Shown here piece after piece: positions 1-7,289 of a stretch of 11,176 nt of DNA. Where the stretch lies: assembly GCA_029256645.1 (NCBI GenBank), contig JAQSXM010000075.1:1-11176 (forward strand), given 5' to 3'. The notes below the pieces were generated by a model that saw only the letters and a list, made by a program, of their open reading frames with translations, did not search any database and had not been told where the DNA came from. Positions within the stretch are counted from its first letter, which is position 1. Each line of letters opens with the position of its first letter. The position numbers were made by a program, and so were the translations under genes. This stretch comes from Sporomusa sp. GTDB taxonomy: Bacteria; Bacillota_C; Negativicutes; Sporomusales; Sporomusaceae.

Positions 1-66
1 GATGATAATAAAGTCATCCTTTCTAAAGCCAAAGCGGATGTTGAAAGTGAGTGGCAGTCTGCATAA
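1..66 (+). CDS. 3' end of an unidentified protein-coding gene (partial)
   Basis: Reading from base 1, frame 1 stays open for 21 codons and ends in TAA. The tail is hydrophilic and lysine/glutamate-rich and ends in ...VESEWQSA. A strong hairpin terminator begins seven bases after the stop, which supports this frame as the real end of a plus-strand gene. Too little is present to recognise the family. Frame 2 is also open over this short stretch, so the frame choice rests mainly on the terminator spacing. Confidence 0.5.
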   Translation, partial: DDNKVILSKAKADVESEWQSA

Positions 67-72
67 AACATT

Positions 73-101
73 AGCCGTGGCGCCCGCCACGGCTTATTTT
101 A
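73..101 (+). terminator. Rho-independent terminator after the left-edge gene
   Basis: A perfect 9-bp stem (AGCCGTGGC / GCCACGGCT) closes a 4-base GCCC loop at 73-94. It is followed by a T-rich run (TATTTTATTTATT). It lies just after the TAA at 64-66. The minus-strand side is less T-rich, so action on the convergent ddpX transcript is possible but weaker. Confidence 0.85.
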
Positions 102-239
102 TTTATTCTGTTAAGTAACTCCTGCGTCCTTCCCTGCCCATCCTTCCTTTATTACTGCTTTATATTTCACAACGCTTAAAACGTCCTGGCGATAACAGAC
201 CTGAACAATGACTGCACTGATTCCGCCCGACGGAAACCG

Positions 240-821
240 TCACAGACTGATATTTTCAGCCAGCGGTGCGGAATAACAGCCGAATACGCCGTCTATCAGC
301 AGGTAACTTTCGGAACCAGGCAATTCAAAATGCCACCATTCAGTTGCGATGCCGGTAAAGCCGCCACCCAGCATGATGGCATTGAGCATCAGTCGGTTGC
401 GCTGCGCCTGAACCGCCACATCAGGATAATAAGGATGGGAGTGCTCACTCATCTCATCGAAGCCGGTACCCATATCCACGATTTCGCCACGCTCGTCTAT
501 CAGCGTAACGTCTACCGCTGTGCCGCGGCTGTGGTTTGATCCGCGCGTCAGCGGTGCGACATAGTCCTGATTCGGGCAGGCACTCCACAGAATCGCCTGC
601 GCTTCGGGTGGCCGGTACGCGTCGAGGATCAGCAGCATATAGCCCGCAACGTTTGCAATTTCGATGCTTTTTGCCAGTGCTTTAGCCGCATCAACGTGCA
701 GCAGACAGCGCGGGTCTTTGTAAATCGGCTGGCCGGTCAGGTTATCGGCGGTGGCATATTTGAGATCGATCGCTAACTGAGGGAATGCCTCAGCAATATC
801 TGTCAGATTTTTACTTTCCAT
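240..821 (-). CDS. ddpX: D-alanyl-D-alanine dipeptidase (VanX/DdpX family)
   Basis: This 193-residue zinc metallopeptidase should cleave the free dipeptide D-Ala-D-Ala. In Gram-negative bacteria the family serves to recycle peptidoglycan-derived D-Ala-D-Ala as a nutrient (DdpX/PcgL), not vancomycin resistance. The family signature is complete: DAYRP with the transition-state arginine R70, SNHSRGTAVD with zinc ligands H97 and D104, the conserved MGTGFDEMS stretch near 117-125, and EWWH with the catalytic base E161 and zinc ligand H164. Length equals that of E. coli DdpX. The ATG has a GGGAG ribosome-binding site nine bases upstream. No signal peptide is visible, so it is probably cytoplasmic. 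It stands alone, with no dpp-like transporter genes beside it in the window. Its base composition is GC-richer than the operon at 1.7-9.4 kb, consistent with resident chromosome. Confidence 0.93.
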   Translation of the reverse strand: MESKNLTDIAEAFPQLAIDLKYATADNLTGQPIYKDPRCLLHVDAAKALAKSIEIANVAGYMLLILDAYRPPEAQAILWSACPNQDYVAPLTRGSNHSRGTAVDVTLIDERGEIVDMGTGFDEMSEHSHPYYPDVAVQAQRNRLMLNAIMLGGGFTGIATEWWHFELPGSESYLLIDGVFGCYSAPLAENISL

Positions 822-1096
822 GATGGGGTGCTCCCTGTTTTATGCCCGGTGGCGGGTTGTCGTAAGCGGAGGTTTTGAAGCGGTCATCATGGCATTGCGG
901 CGGAAGGAAAAAAAGGTGTGACGATGATCTGTGCTGTAGCGTGGTATGGGATTTTTTTATCCGGGATACTGGGTGGCAGTTTTCAGGGTTTCAGGAATCG
1001 GTATAGGCGAGATAAATAGTTAGGTGAAATCAGGCTGTGCAGCTCTTTATAAATAATCGTGTTCATGGGGATATCGTTATTTCATTATCATTATAA
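822..1096. other. Intergenic stretch without an intact gene
   Basis: This holds the 5' side of ddpX, where only a weak promoter could be guessed. It then runs into AT-richer sequence approaching the IS remnant. About 1050-1096 may be further decayed transposase sequence (the region before the SGQF motif), but I could not align it convincingly. No RNA gene or convincing repeat was seen. Confidence 0.5.
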
Positions 1097-1387
1097 AGTG
1101 GGCAGTTCCGGCAGTTACTGTGCCGTTCCCGACTCAAACAGAGTATAAGTCACTTTGGAAACTGCTGAGATAATATCCCGAAGGAGCGCTTCTTGAGGAG
1201 CCTGAAGAATGAGTGAGTGCCAATGACAGGTTACTTAAGCTTCAGTGATGCTGCCCATGTAATAACAAACTTTATCGTTGGATATTACAGCACTCTCAGT
1301 GCCGCACGAACATTACGGCGGGTTACCACCAAATTAATCGGAAAATACACACTGGAAAAACCTAAAAACGTTGCCATTTTTTGTTGA
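1097..1387 (+). pseudogene. Decayed C-terminal part of an IS3-family OrfB transposase (left remnant)
   Basis: From 1097 the plus strand reads SGQFRQLL, then KQSIS, GNC*DN, ERFLRSLKNE*VP, then TGYLSFSDAAHVIT and IVGYYSTL. This is the conserved C-terminal half of IS3-family OrfB (usual pattern GNCWDN...ERFFRSLKNEWVP...GYYS.LRPH.YNGGLPP). Two tryptophan codons have become TGA (1166-1168 and 1214-1216). A frameshift near 1301 moves the rest (PHEHYGGLPPN*SEN..WKN) into another frame with a TAA at 1335. A second shift near 1365 restores the original frame for the ending NVAIFC and TGA at 1385-1387. The third catalytic residue (the E of LKNE) survives. No orfA, no N-terminal half of orfB and no clear terminal inverted repeat are nearby. 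It is certainly non-functional. The family call is strong; the exact element was not determined. Confidence 0.88.
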
Positions 1388-1672
1388 TCACCACAATACC
1401 ATCGTTTCAGTAATTTATCGGGCAGAGGAAAAAGCACTATCACGATAATATTATCCTACAGATTAAAAGTGGTTTATTTACGTGTGAGTACGTTCGAACA
1501 TGTTATATGCGCTGAATCGAAGAATTGCAGGAGAATTTAGCCTGAAAACTAATTATAAAGAGGACCTCAGATGGCAGACTCGCTTGCCCTCCAGCTAACA
1601 TCTCAAACATATTTAGCTATCATTAATGGCTGATAAAACATGGTTGACAATTAATTTTTATTAATTTAAATA
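1388..1672. other. AT-rich intergenic stretch between IS remnant and operon terminator
   Basis: No open reading frame with a recognisable product was found. The part just after 1387 may be the non-coding 3' end of the decayed IS. At 1649-1667 there is a 7-bp AT-only inverted repeat (AATTAAT / ATTAATT, TTTT loop), which on the minus strand lies shortly after the operon's hairpin. Confidence 0.4.
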
Positions 1673-1709
1673 TCCAAATGCCGCCATTGAATAGAGGGCG
1701 GCATCTGGA
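1673..1709 (-). terminator. Hairpin terminator at the end of the nine-gene operon
   Basis: On the minus strand a 13-bp stem with one G-U pair (TCCAGATGCCGCC / GGCGGCATTTGGA) closes an 11-base loop. It starts ten bases after the stop of the ferredoxin gene. Downstream sequence on the minus strand is AT-rich (ATATTTAAATTAATAAAAATT) but is not a clean run of T, so termination may be incomplete or processing-dependent. Confidence 0.75.
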
Positions 1710-1718
1710 CAGGAAAAC

Positions 1719-1964
1719 CTAACCTGTTAGTCTCATAAACTTATCCCACAATTGCTCTTTACTCTCTGCTAGTTCAGGAAGAAGAGGAATACAGTCAGCA
1801 GGGCATACTTGCTGGCATTGGGGCTCATCATAATGACCGACACACTCAGTGCATAAGTTTGGATCAATTATGTAATACTCGTCTCCCGCAGAGATTGCAT
1901 TATTCGGGCAAGCTGGCCGACAAATATCACAGTAGATACAATCTTCTGTAATGGTTAAAGACAT
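1719..1964 (-). CDS. YfhL-like 2[4Fe-4S] ferredoxin
   Basis: This 81-residue ferredoxin should carry single electrons in the cytoplasm. The first cluster motif is C9-x2-C12-x2-C15-x3-C19-P. The second is C38-x2-C41-x8-C50-x3-C54-P, with the long x8 insertion (VGHYDEPQ) typical of the YfhL/Allochromatium-type 2[4Fe-4S] ferredoxins. The C-terminal EQLWDKF also matches that family. An additional cysteine, C58, follows the second motif. A GGAG site lies five bases before the ATG. It is the last gene of the operon, 24 bp after the exported CMD-like gene, and the operon terminator follows. Inference: it may reduce the radical SAM cluster of the aminomutase or feed a flavin or oxygenase step encoded upstream. 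A general housekeeping role is less likely given its location. Confidence 0.9.
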   Translation of the reverse strand: MSLTITEDCIYCDICRPACPNNAISAGDEYYIIDPNLCTECVGHYDEPQCQQVCPADCIPLLPELAESKEQLWDKFMRLTG

Positions 1965-1988
1965 ACGCTCTCCAGGAATAAATTAACG

Positions 1989-2699
1989 TTAGGATTGCCA
2001 AGGCGGATTAAAAGGAAGTTTAACGTTTTCAGGCACGGCAGTTCGAGCAACATTAAGTTCCTGTCCCAGCAGTGAAAAGTAACTATCTAATGCAGTTAGC
2101 TCAACAACACCAGAATCTCCAAACTGCTGTTTAACTGCATTATAAGTGGAATCCTGAACCATGTGCGTCATGTGAATCTCAGTCACAAACTGATAAACGA
2201 CTGCCTGGTCTCTTGTCATGTTTTCAGGTTTGATTTTTTTAGCTAAGGCATCGGCTATTTCTCGGGTTACACCAGATCGCAATGCAATTGGTTCATGGAT
2301 ATACCATTCATAGGGAGATTCCACCTCACGCCCGGCAATTAAAATCGCAAATTCTCTTATGGATTTAGGTAACTGCGAGGTAAACCGGATATGTTCGCCT
2401 AGCATTTGAACTCTTGTCAACAACTCAGGACTTCTTAGTAAAACGGAAAATGGACCAAAAATACAACCCCGAGGCCCTTGACTAATTTTTTCAATTGCTT
2501 TTATTTGTTCTTCGCTGGCATCTTTTACATCTATATCTGGCATCCTATCAAGTTTTCGGTCAGTTTCGGAAAAATTCACTTTATCACATTGCGCCGGCCA
2601 TTTTAAAGGATCTGTGATTTTTCCATCCTGTGCAGCGCTAACTGCAGCAGTGAAGAAAAACATAGAAAACGCCAGCAATTTCTTATAACTATTTTTCAC
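1989..2699 (-). CDS. Exported carboxymuconolactone-decarboxylase-like (AhpD-fold) protein
   Basis: This 236-residue protein begins at a GTG with a GAGG site eight bases upstream; no ATG start fits the signal sequence. Residues 1-22 are a Sec-type signal peptide (KK, then hydrophobic LLAFSMFFFTAAV, cleavage near SA-AQ), so it should act in the periplasm. Residues about 95-185 carry the CMD-family pattern: SIREFAIL-AGRE (E117 near the start), then YEWYIHEPIALRSGV with E131, W132 and H135, then a helix starting with RDQAVVYQFV. The CxxC of peroxidase-type AhpD is absent; the only cysteines after the signal are C38 and C79, far apart. This resembles the CMD-like proteins with E...H instead of C..C, whose chemistry is mostly unknown. 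It lies 16 bp downstream of the YdhR-like gene. Family confidence is good; the reaction is unknown. Confidence 0.82.
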   Translation of the reverse strand: MKNSYKKLLAFSMFFFTAAVSAAQDGKITDPLKWPAQCDKVNFSETDRKLDRMPDIDVKDASEEQIKAIEKISQGPRGCIFGPFSVLLRSPELLTRVQMLGEHIRFTSQLPKSIREFAILIAGREVESPYEWYIHEPIALRSGVTREIADALAKKIKPENMTRDQAVVYQFVTEIHMTHMVQDSTYNAVKQQFGDSGVVELTALDSYFSLLGQELNVARTAVPENVKLPFNPPWQS

Positions 2700-2715
2700 T
2701 TAATAATCCTCAATA

Positions 2716-3009
2716 TCACTTACTATTTTCAACTTTAATACTTTCAAAATAGAAATTAATTTCTGGAACACTACCATACACATGTTTAATCATTTTTTTA
2801 TAGTCTTCACCTAGCCATTTTTTTGCATCCTCGATATTCTTCCATCGATAAACACCTCCCGCCTCAGCATTTTCCGATGAAAAGAAATATTGTTTTGATA
2901 TCAAATCTGGACAGGCCTCCCAATTTTTCATGTTCACAATGAATAACTTTTCTATTTCTGCCTGGGATAACCCAGGGTTAATCTTAAATATACTTAAACC
3001 AATTACCAT
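2716..3009 (-). CDS. YdhR/ABM-like small monooxygenase-fold protein
   Basis: This 97-residue protein has the size and pattern of a dimeric alpha/beta-barrel protein: a first strand GLSIFKINPG, a helix with QAEIEKLF, a second strand ISKQYFFSSEN, then AEAGGVYRWKNIEDAKKWL. The AGG-Y-x-(W/F) stretch followed by an acidic helix is the conserved hallmark of the E. coli YdhR family. Members are putative cofactor-free quinol or polyketide-type monooxygenases, often of unproven function. The start has a GAGAGG site seven bases before the ATG and overlaps the end of the upstream GST gene by 7 bp, so translation is probably coupled. In this operon a tailoring oxidation or cyclisation role is plausible but not shown by the sequence. 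Confidence 0.75.
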   Translation of the reverse strand: MVIGLSIFKINPGLSQAEIEKLFIVNMKNWEACPDLISKQYFFSSENAEAGGVYRWKNIEDAKKWLGEDYKKMIKHVYGSVPEINFYFESIKVENSK

Positions 3010-3635
3010 GAACTATCCTCTCTAAAAGCTTCAATTTGACTACAAACATTATAAATACAACTGATATTTTTATAATCTTCCAGGCTAATAGCTTGCTTGC
3101 GTGCTGATTCACACTGGGCATACAAACAGATATCCGCCAACATTGGGTAATCCCCGCAGCAAAACTTATGTTGCTTAGACCTCTGGGACAAAATTTCATC
3201 AGCCACTCTCAGAGACTCCATTAGCCATTGTTGCTTCCATTCTTTGATGTCGTCATTTGTTAATCCAAAATCGCTCAGTATATCTGTAACGCGGCGTGTT
3301 ATGAGCGGATGGTAATCTGCGATGAATAAACTAGAAAAACTTCTGCACCATGCTCTTCCTTCAATTGAACTTGGCAATAAATCACTTTCTGGGTAAAACT
3401 CATTAAGATATTCAATAATAGATAATGATTGCGTCAGCGTCTCAAAACCATGAAGCAGCAATGGCAGTTTATTCTGGATATTAAGTTTACTAAAGGAGGA
3501 AGAATGATGCTCTCCCTTATTCAAATCAATCTCAATATAATCATAAGAAATATTTTTAAGGCGTAATGCTATGCGAACCCTATTTGTTGCTGATGATGTA
3601 TTACAACCATACAGAGTAATATTGGATTCATTCAT
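3003..3635 (-). CDS. Zeta-like glutathione S-transferase (maleylacetoacetate/maleylpyruvate isomerase-like)
   Basis: The protein has 210 residues, the usual size for MaiA/NagL-type zeta GSTs. The N-terminal thioredoxin-fold domain has YGCNTSSATNRVRIAL (residues 9-24), the counterpart of the zeta motif SSC-x-x-RVRIAL. The serines S14 and S15 are kept, but the cysteine that follows is alanine (A16). The glutathione-binding segment is LTQSLSIIEYL (residues about 67-77), with the conserved S and I-x-EYL. The C-terminal all-helical domain follows, with MLADICLYAQ in the family position. The ATG overlaps the MFS stop by four bases (ATGA), with AGGA eight bases upstream. Roles in the family include cis-trans isomerisation and conjugation or removal of glutathione. 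The substrate here is unknown, and the alanine argues against assuming classic MaiA activity. Confidence 0.85.
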   Translation of the reverse strand: MNESNITLYGCNTSSATNRVRIALRLKNISYDYIEIDLNKGEHHSSSFSKLNIQNKLPLLLHGFETLTQSLSIIEYLNEFYPESDLLPSSIEGRAWCRSFSSLFIADYHPLITRRVTDILSDFGLTNDDIKEWKQQWLMESLRVADEILSQRSKQHKFCCGDYPMLADICLYAQCESARKQAISLEDYKNISCIYNVCSQIEAFREDSSW

Positions 3636-4900
3636 AACCCATTTCCTAATGTTCTAAGAGAACCACGTTTGACTATACCTCCGAGCCACCTGATAAACCC
3701 AGGGGCTTGGAATAAGATCATGATACCAAATGCAACCTGGTAAGCTACCTGCGGATAATGCCCGGCGCTATCTACAGGCCAGAAACCAATAATTACTCCA
3801 AAGAGTGTTTGGGTTAAAAATGCACCAAATAAAATCAGAAGATTGAGACAAGTAGCAGCTCGCCCTGTCATTGCCGGAGTAACATTTTGAGCAACGATAG
3901 TATATTCTAAACCTGTGATAGTCCCTATAAGGGTAAATCCCACTGATAATGCTGGAAGCAAAGGTACAATATTAAATGCACAAAGTACCTGAACCATCAG
4001 AAAAAGAGCAATTCCTATGCCACCAACTTCTAGAGGTTTAACATTAAACTTGCCAGCCCATTCGGTAATAGCTCCAACGGAAAGCGAACCGACCACTACA
4101 GCTCCCATACCAATAAAAAGATAGATAGAGGTAAGTCTGTTGTCATAATGGCCCACATCCTGAAGCCATTTTCCCATCCATAATCCTTGCAGACCAAAAG
4201 CTACAGTGTGAGGAACTAATAGCAAGCTAATGACTTTACGAAATGCATGATTTTTATAAACTTCAAGCAACGAGGATATGCTTGGCCATTTAACCATCTT
4301 GTGCTTGAGCGGATCACTTGGCACCCAAATAGCAATAGCGACCATAACCAACACAGTAATACCTGCCATGACAAAAAAAAGTGTACGCCAGGAAACAAAT
4401 CCAACTAACCACGCTACTGGCAAGGTAGAAAGCATTGCACCCAGCCCCCCGGCAGCTAGCAAATATCCATGCATCGAGGGTAATTTACGGTCTGGCACCC
4501 AAAACGATAGTACCTTGATGGATCCCATAAAACAGGCAGCTAAGCCGAGGCCGATAAGTATTCTACCTAACAAAAGTGTGGTGAAATTTTGCCCTATGCC
4601 AAATAATATTGCGCCTATGACTGCAATCCCCAAGAGAAAAAGTTGTACGCGCTTCGGTCCAAAGCGATCTAATGCAAGTCCGACCGGCAGTTGTGCTAGT
4701 GAAAACGAGAAAAAATAAGCACTGGATAAAATCCCCAGTTGTCCTGCTGAAAGAGCCATAGCAGATATTAAAAATGGAGACAAAACCGCGTTTATATTTC
4801 TGAAAATAAATGATGTACAGTGACCAAATGCGAAAGGTAAAAAAACACGTAACATTACCTTTGTGGAACTTAATGATTTTTCCGCTGATACTTCTGCCAT
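3632..4900 (-). CDS. MFS transporter, 12 transmembrane segments
   Basis: This 422-residue major facilitator has two groups of six hydrophobic segments separated by a basic central loop (about residues 195-220, containing DPLKHKMVKW). The loop between TM2 and TM3 carries motif A as GLALDRFGPKRV (residues about 74-85). TM4 has GRILIGLGLAACFMGSIK followed by the FWVP stretch often seen in the ACS/NarK-like branch. It has no signal peptide and sits in the inner membrane. An AAAGG site lies seven bases before the ATG, and the gene starts 26 bp after the cupin gene. Inside a biosynthetic-type operon the simplest role is export of, or self-protection against, the product. Uptake of a precursor cannot be excluded, because ACS-like members are often importers. 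Confidence 0.92.
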   Translation of the reverse strand: MAEVSAEKSLSSTKVMLRVFLPFAFGHCTSFIFRNINAVLSPFLISAMALSAGQLGILSSAYFFSFSLAQLPVGLALDRFGPKRVQLFLLGIAVIGAILFGIGQNFTTLLLGRILIGLGLAACFMGSIKVLSFWVPDRKLPSMHGYLLAAGGLGAMLSTLPVAWLVGFVSWRTLFFVMAGITVLVMVAIAIWVPSDPLKHKMVKWPSISSLLEVYKNHAFRKVISLLLVPHTVAFGLQGLWMGKWLQDVGHYDNRLTSIYLFIGMGAVVVGSLSVGAITEWAGKFNVKPLEVGGIGIALFLMVQVLCAFNIVPLLPALSVGFTLIGTITGLEYTIVAQNVTPAMTGRAATCLNLLILFGAFLTQTLFGVIIGFWPVDSAGHYPQVAYQVAFGIMILFQAPGFIRWLGGIVKRGSLRTLGNGL

Positions 4901-4926
4901 GATGATACCTTTACATAATGAGCATA

Positions 4927-5442
4927 TTAGCTTGTATGACTGGAATAAGTCTCTATTCCATCTTTCCTTAACAAGGTTCCCTGACGTGCCATGCCAGGTA
5001 AATTTTGTATTACATACAAAACCAAATCCTGTTGTCCATTATTAATGAATTGATGTTCACCCCATGCAGGCACATAAATTATATCGCCAACAGTGATGGT
5101 TGATGACTCATTTTCATTAAGCACAAGTTTTCCACTACCAGAGATACCTATATATAAGTGCCAAAATGAATGCGAATGTGGCGTAGTACTGTCACCAGGC
5201 TTAATGACCTGGACTGTAACCGATATATCATGAATAGTTTCACCTTCATTTTTTCGATTTGGATTTACTAGGAAAAAAGCACCACGCGATGTAAAATCTC
5301 CAGTTAAAACAGATCGAAGGATACTTTCGCCACTCCAAATCACGCTACTTTCTTTTTGCTTTTTGTTATCTTCCAGATAACCACTAAAATCTTGCAAAGT
5401 GCCGTGTTGAAAATAATCACTTTTACTAAAATCTCCAGTCAT
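4927..5442 (-). CDS. Single-domain cupin protein
   Basis: This 171-residue protein has one cupin barrel at about residues 70-148. Motif 1 is KPGDSTTPHSHSFWH, giving H89, H91 and then H95 where the consensus glutamate is expected (HxHx3H in place of HxHx3-4E). Motif 2 is GDIIYVPAWGEHQFIN, with H130. A metal site of three or four histidines is therefore possible, as in some gentisate/quercetin dioxygenase-like and isomerase cupins. The ATG overlaps the stop of the FAD gene as ATGA, with GAGG seven bases upstream inside that gene, so translation is coupled. Substrate and reaction are unknown. It could be an Fe(II) dioxygenase, an isomerase, or a binding protein acting on the pathway intermediate. 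Confidence 0.87.
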   Translation of the reverse strand: MTGDFSKSDYFQHGTLQDFSGYLEDNKKQKESSVIWSGESILRSVLTGDFTSRGAFFLVNPNRKNEGETIHDISVTVQVIKPGDSTTPHSHSFWHLYIGISGSGKLVLNENESSTITVGDIIYVPAWGEHQFINNGQQDLVLYVIQNLPGMARQGTLLRKDGIETYSSHTS

Positions 5443-7289
5443 AATAAATCCTCTACAACACCTAAAACATTCTTATCTTGAGTGATAAGTTGACTTAAGC
5501 AATCTTTTACGCATAAATCAGCTTCTTCAAACTGTCGTGATTGCATATGTGGCCGAGGCAGTGCATGAGTGTAATAGTGGGCACCTTCAATCGGAAAACC
5601 TATAGCCCACATATTTTGGTTTGCATTACCACTTGCATTTATTGGGTGAAATTTCTTATCTATTGCCAGACCTCCAGGATGATAACCATCATTATAATAG
5701 GGTGTTATCACCCCACTTTGGATAAGATTATTAGATAAATCACTTGAATCATTCAGCGGAGAATAACCATCAAGCCTGGCGGTTATGACGACATCCATAT
5801 ATTTTTTATAGTTTTCGTCTTTAAAACCACAACAAAGCAAGTAACGAGAACTTTCTTTATCACAAGTAACTTTAGATCCAGGACCGCCACCTAATTCAAC
5901 GACACCCGATTCAAATAATGCTAACAATTCCTGGTTTCTGCGCAAAGGTGGGCCGAAAGAAACGCGATTAATTATTGGATTGAAAACTTCTATAAAATAT
6001 TTGTGTGAATCGCGAGTCAATCCACTCCATTCAACTGCTCTACGAATAGCCTCACGTACATCACGCAAGACGTCAGTAGCGGCTTTTAATGGGCTATCGA
6101 CATTTCCTAATAGAGCTTGCTCGAGATCATTTTCCACAAGATTAAGGAAGAAATCACGCCATGAACTATAGTTTGCAAACTTCTCATCACGCAATGGCCA
6201 TAATACTTTTTCAATTTGTTTTACAGTATTTGGATCTGCTACAAAAGAATTCGGATTAAGCTGCTTTCGAGCCTCTGCGCATTGCCATGCGTAAGCCATC
6301 TCTTTTAGTATCAATGGCAATATTTGTAACTCGAAATCAATTTTTGATGTGTTTCTCTCTAAGGTGTTATTTTGCCGAATAGATTCCACAGCATTAGTAG
6401 TAATAAATTGCGCAACATGTCGCCCAGTTAACCCTTTCTGATTAACCCCACGACCTGCAAATGGCAAACATTGACGTGATGAAAGGAATATCTTCGGCTC
6501 ATTACCAGATGCAATGTATGTAAGTTTGTTTCCTGACTTACTATACTTTCCGCCACGTCCAATTGTTAATGCTGAGATGGCATCATGAGCAGTAAGCCCA
6601 AACCCTTGAATCAGAACATTAGCCCGCGAAGAAATAAAATCTAAGCGCGATATAGGATATGGCGATCTAAAGTAAGAAAGTAAAGGATTACGACTTAGAT
6701 GGACATCATAAAAATTTGAAAATTCGATATCACTAATTGTAGGCTTGCGATACCCATGTCCCGTGCTTAAAAAAACAAAGTCACAATCGATAGTTTCACC
6801 ATCATCAAAATATACTTTCAATCGGTTATCTTTAACAATGTTTACAGCAGTTTTACGGTGTTCTACGACGCATATGTTTTTTGGCAAAAGAGTTAATAAA
6901 TTCTTATAGCTATCGTTAAGATAAGCTCCCAAAAGAGAACGTGGTAAATACTCCATTTCGGTCAAATCTAAACCGTCATCACTCTTTATAAACTTATTAT
7001 TAAAACTTTTGTATCCGGAATGTCTTGCCCACTGGATAAAAGATTTCCCACCATTTTTTAAAGAAACACTATCGCCTGCATGAAGAGTAATCTGCGAAGA
7101 AACCGTGTTCACTAATAAATGATCCGGTTGATTCGATAGATGACTGCCCTCAGCCGGCTTACCAGGATCTATAATGTGCAACTTTATCGTATTATTTATT
7201 TCATCACGCACTATATTTTCAATCAATCGATCAAGAATATTTAGCCCCCTGGGCCCAAAACCGATTATAGCAATATGATTAACGCGCAT
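5439..7289 (-). CDS. FAD/NAD(P)-binding protein (NAD_binding_9-like), about 616 aa
   Basis: The chosen start is the ATG at 7289, giving MRVNHIAIIGFGPRGLNILDRL. It has AGGAGA five bases upstream, and the Rossmann strand with GFGPRG (residues 10-15) begins where such proteins normally start. A longer reading to 7376 would lie deep inside the upstream gene. A second dinucleotide-type segment, FVFLSTGHGYRKP, falls near residue 180. The C terminus has NMWAIGFPIEGAHYYTHALPRP, like the closing FAD-contact segment of the family. These large proteins are annotated generically as FAD-NAD(P)-binding; some resemble amine-hydroxylating flavoenzymes, but that is not established here. The gene overlaps the hydrolase gene by 11 bp and the cupin gene by 4 bp. 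An oxidation or N/C-hydroxylation of the aminomutase product is a reasonable inference. Confidence 0.85.
   Translation of the reverse strand: MRVNHIAIIGFGPRGLNILDRLIENIVRDEINNTIKLHIIDPGKPAEGSHLSNQPDHLLVNTVSSQITLHAGDSVSLKNGGKSFIQWARHSGYKSFNNKFIKSDDGLDLTEMEYLPRSLLGAYLNDSYKNLLTLLPKNICVVEHRKTAVNIVKDNRLKVYFDDGETIDCDFVFLSTGHGYRKPTISDIEFSNFYDVHLSRNPLLSYFRSPYPISRLDFISSRANVLIQGFGLTAHDAISALTIGRGGKYSKSGNKLTYIASGNEPKIFLSSRQCLPFAGRGVNQKGLTGRHVAQFITTNAVESIRQNNTLERNTSKIDFELQILPLILKEMAYAWQCAEARKQLNPNSFVADPNTVKQIEKVLWPLRDEKFANYSSWRDFFLNLVENDLEQALLGNVDSPLKAATDVLRDVREAIRRAVEWSGLTRDSHKYFIEVFNPIINRVSFGPPLRRNQELLALFESGVVELGGGPGSKVTCDKESSRYLLCCGFKDENYKKYMDVVITARLDGYSPLNDSSDLSNNLIQSGVITPYYNDGYHPGGLAIDKKFHPINASGNANQNMWAIGFPIEGAHYYTHALPRPHMQSRQFEEADLCVKDCLSQLITQDKNVLGVVEDLL

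Noticed and set aside
229..241. Small hairpin GACGG-AAA-CCGTC at the end of ddpX
   Set aside because: It overlaps the stop codon and is not followed by a T-tract on the minus strand, so terminator function is unlikely.
330..539. 69-codon open frame on the plus strand
   Set aside because: It is antisense to ddpX, whose active-site motifs are complete.
1644..1672. Consensus-like promoter TTGACA-N17-TAAATA on the plus strand
   Set aside because: The -10 matches poorly, and it would drive only antisense RNA through the terminator and ferredoxin gene; AT-rich sequence makes such hits likely by chance.
822..1718. Copy of the tRNA-Arg 3' end as a left attachment site
   Set aside because: No convincing match to the T-arm/acceptor sequence was found by eye; only short partial resemblances occur.
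4278..4718. 146-codon open frame on the plus strand
   Set aside because: It is antisense to the MFS gene with no ribosome site or recognisable domain; the minus-strand product has clear transporter motifs.
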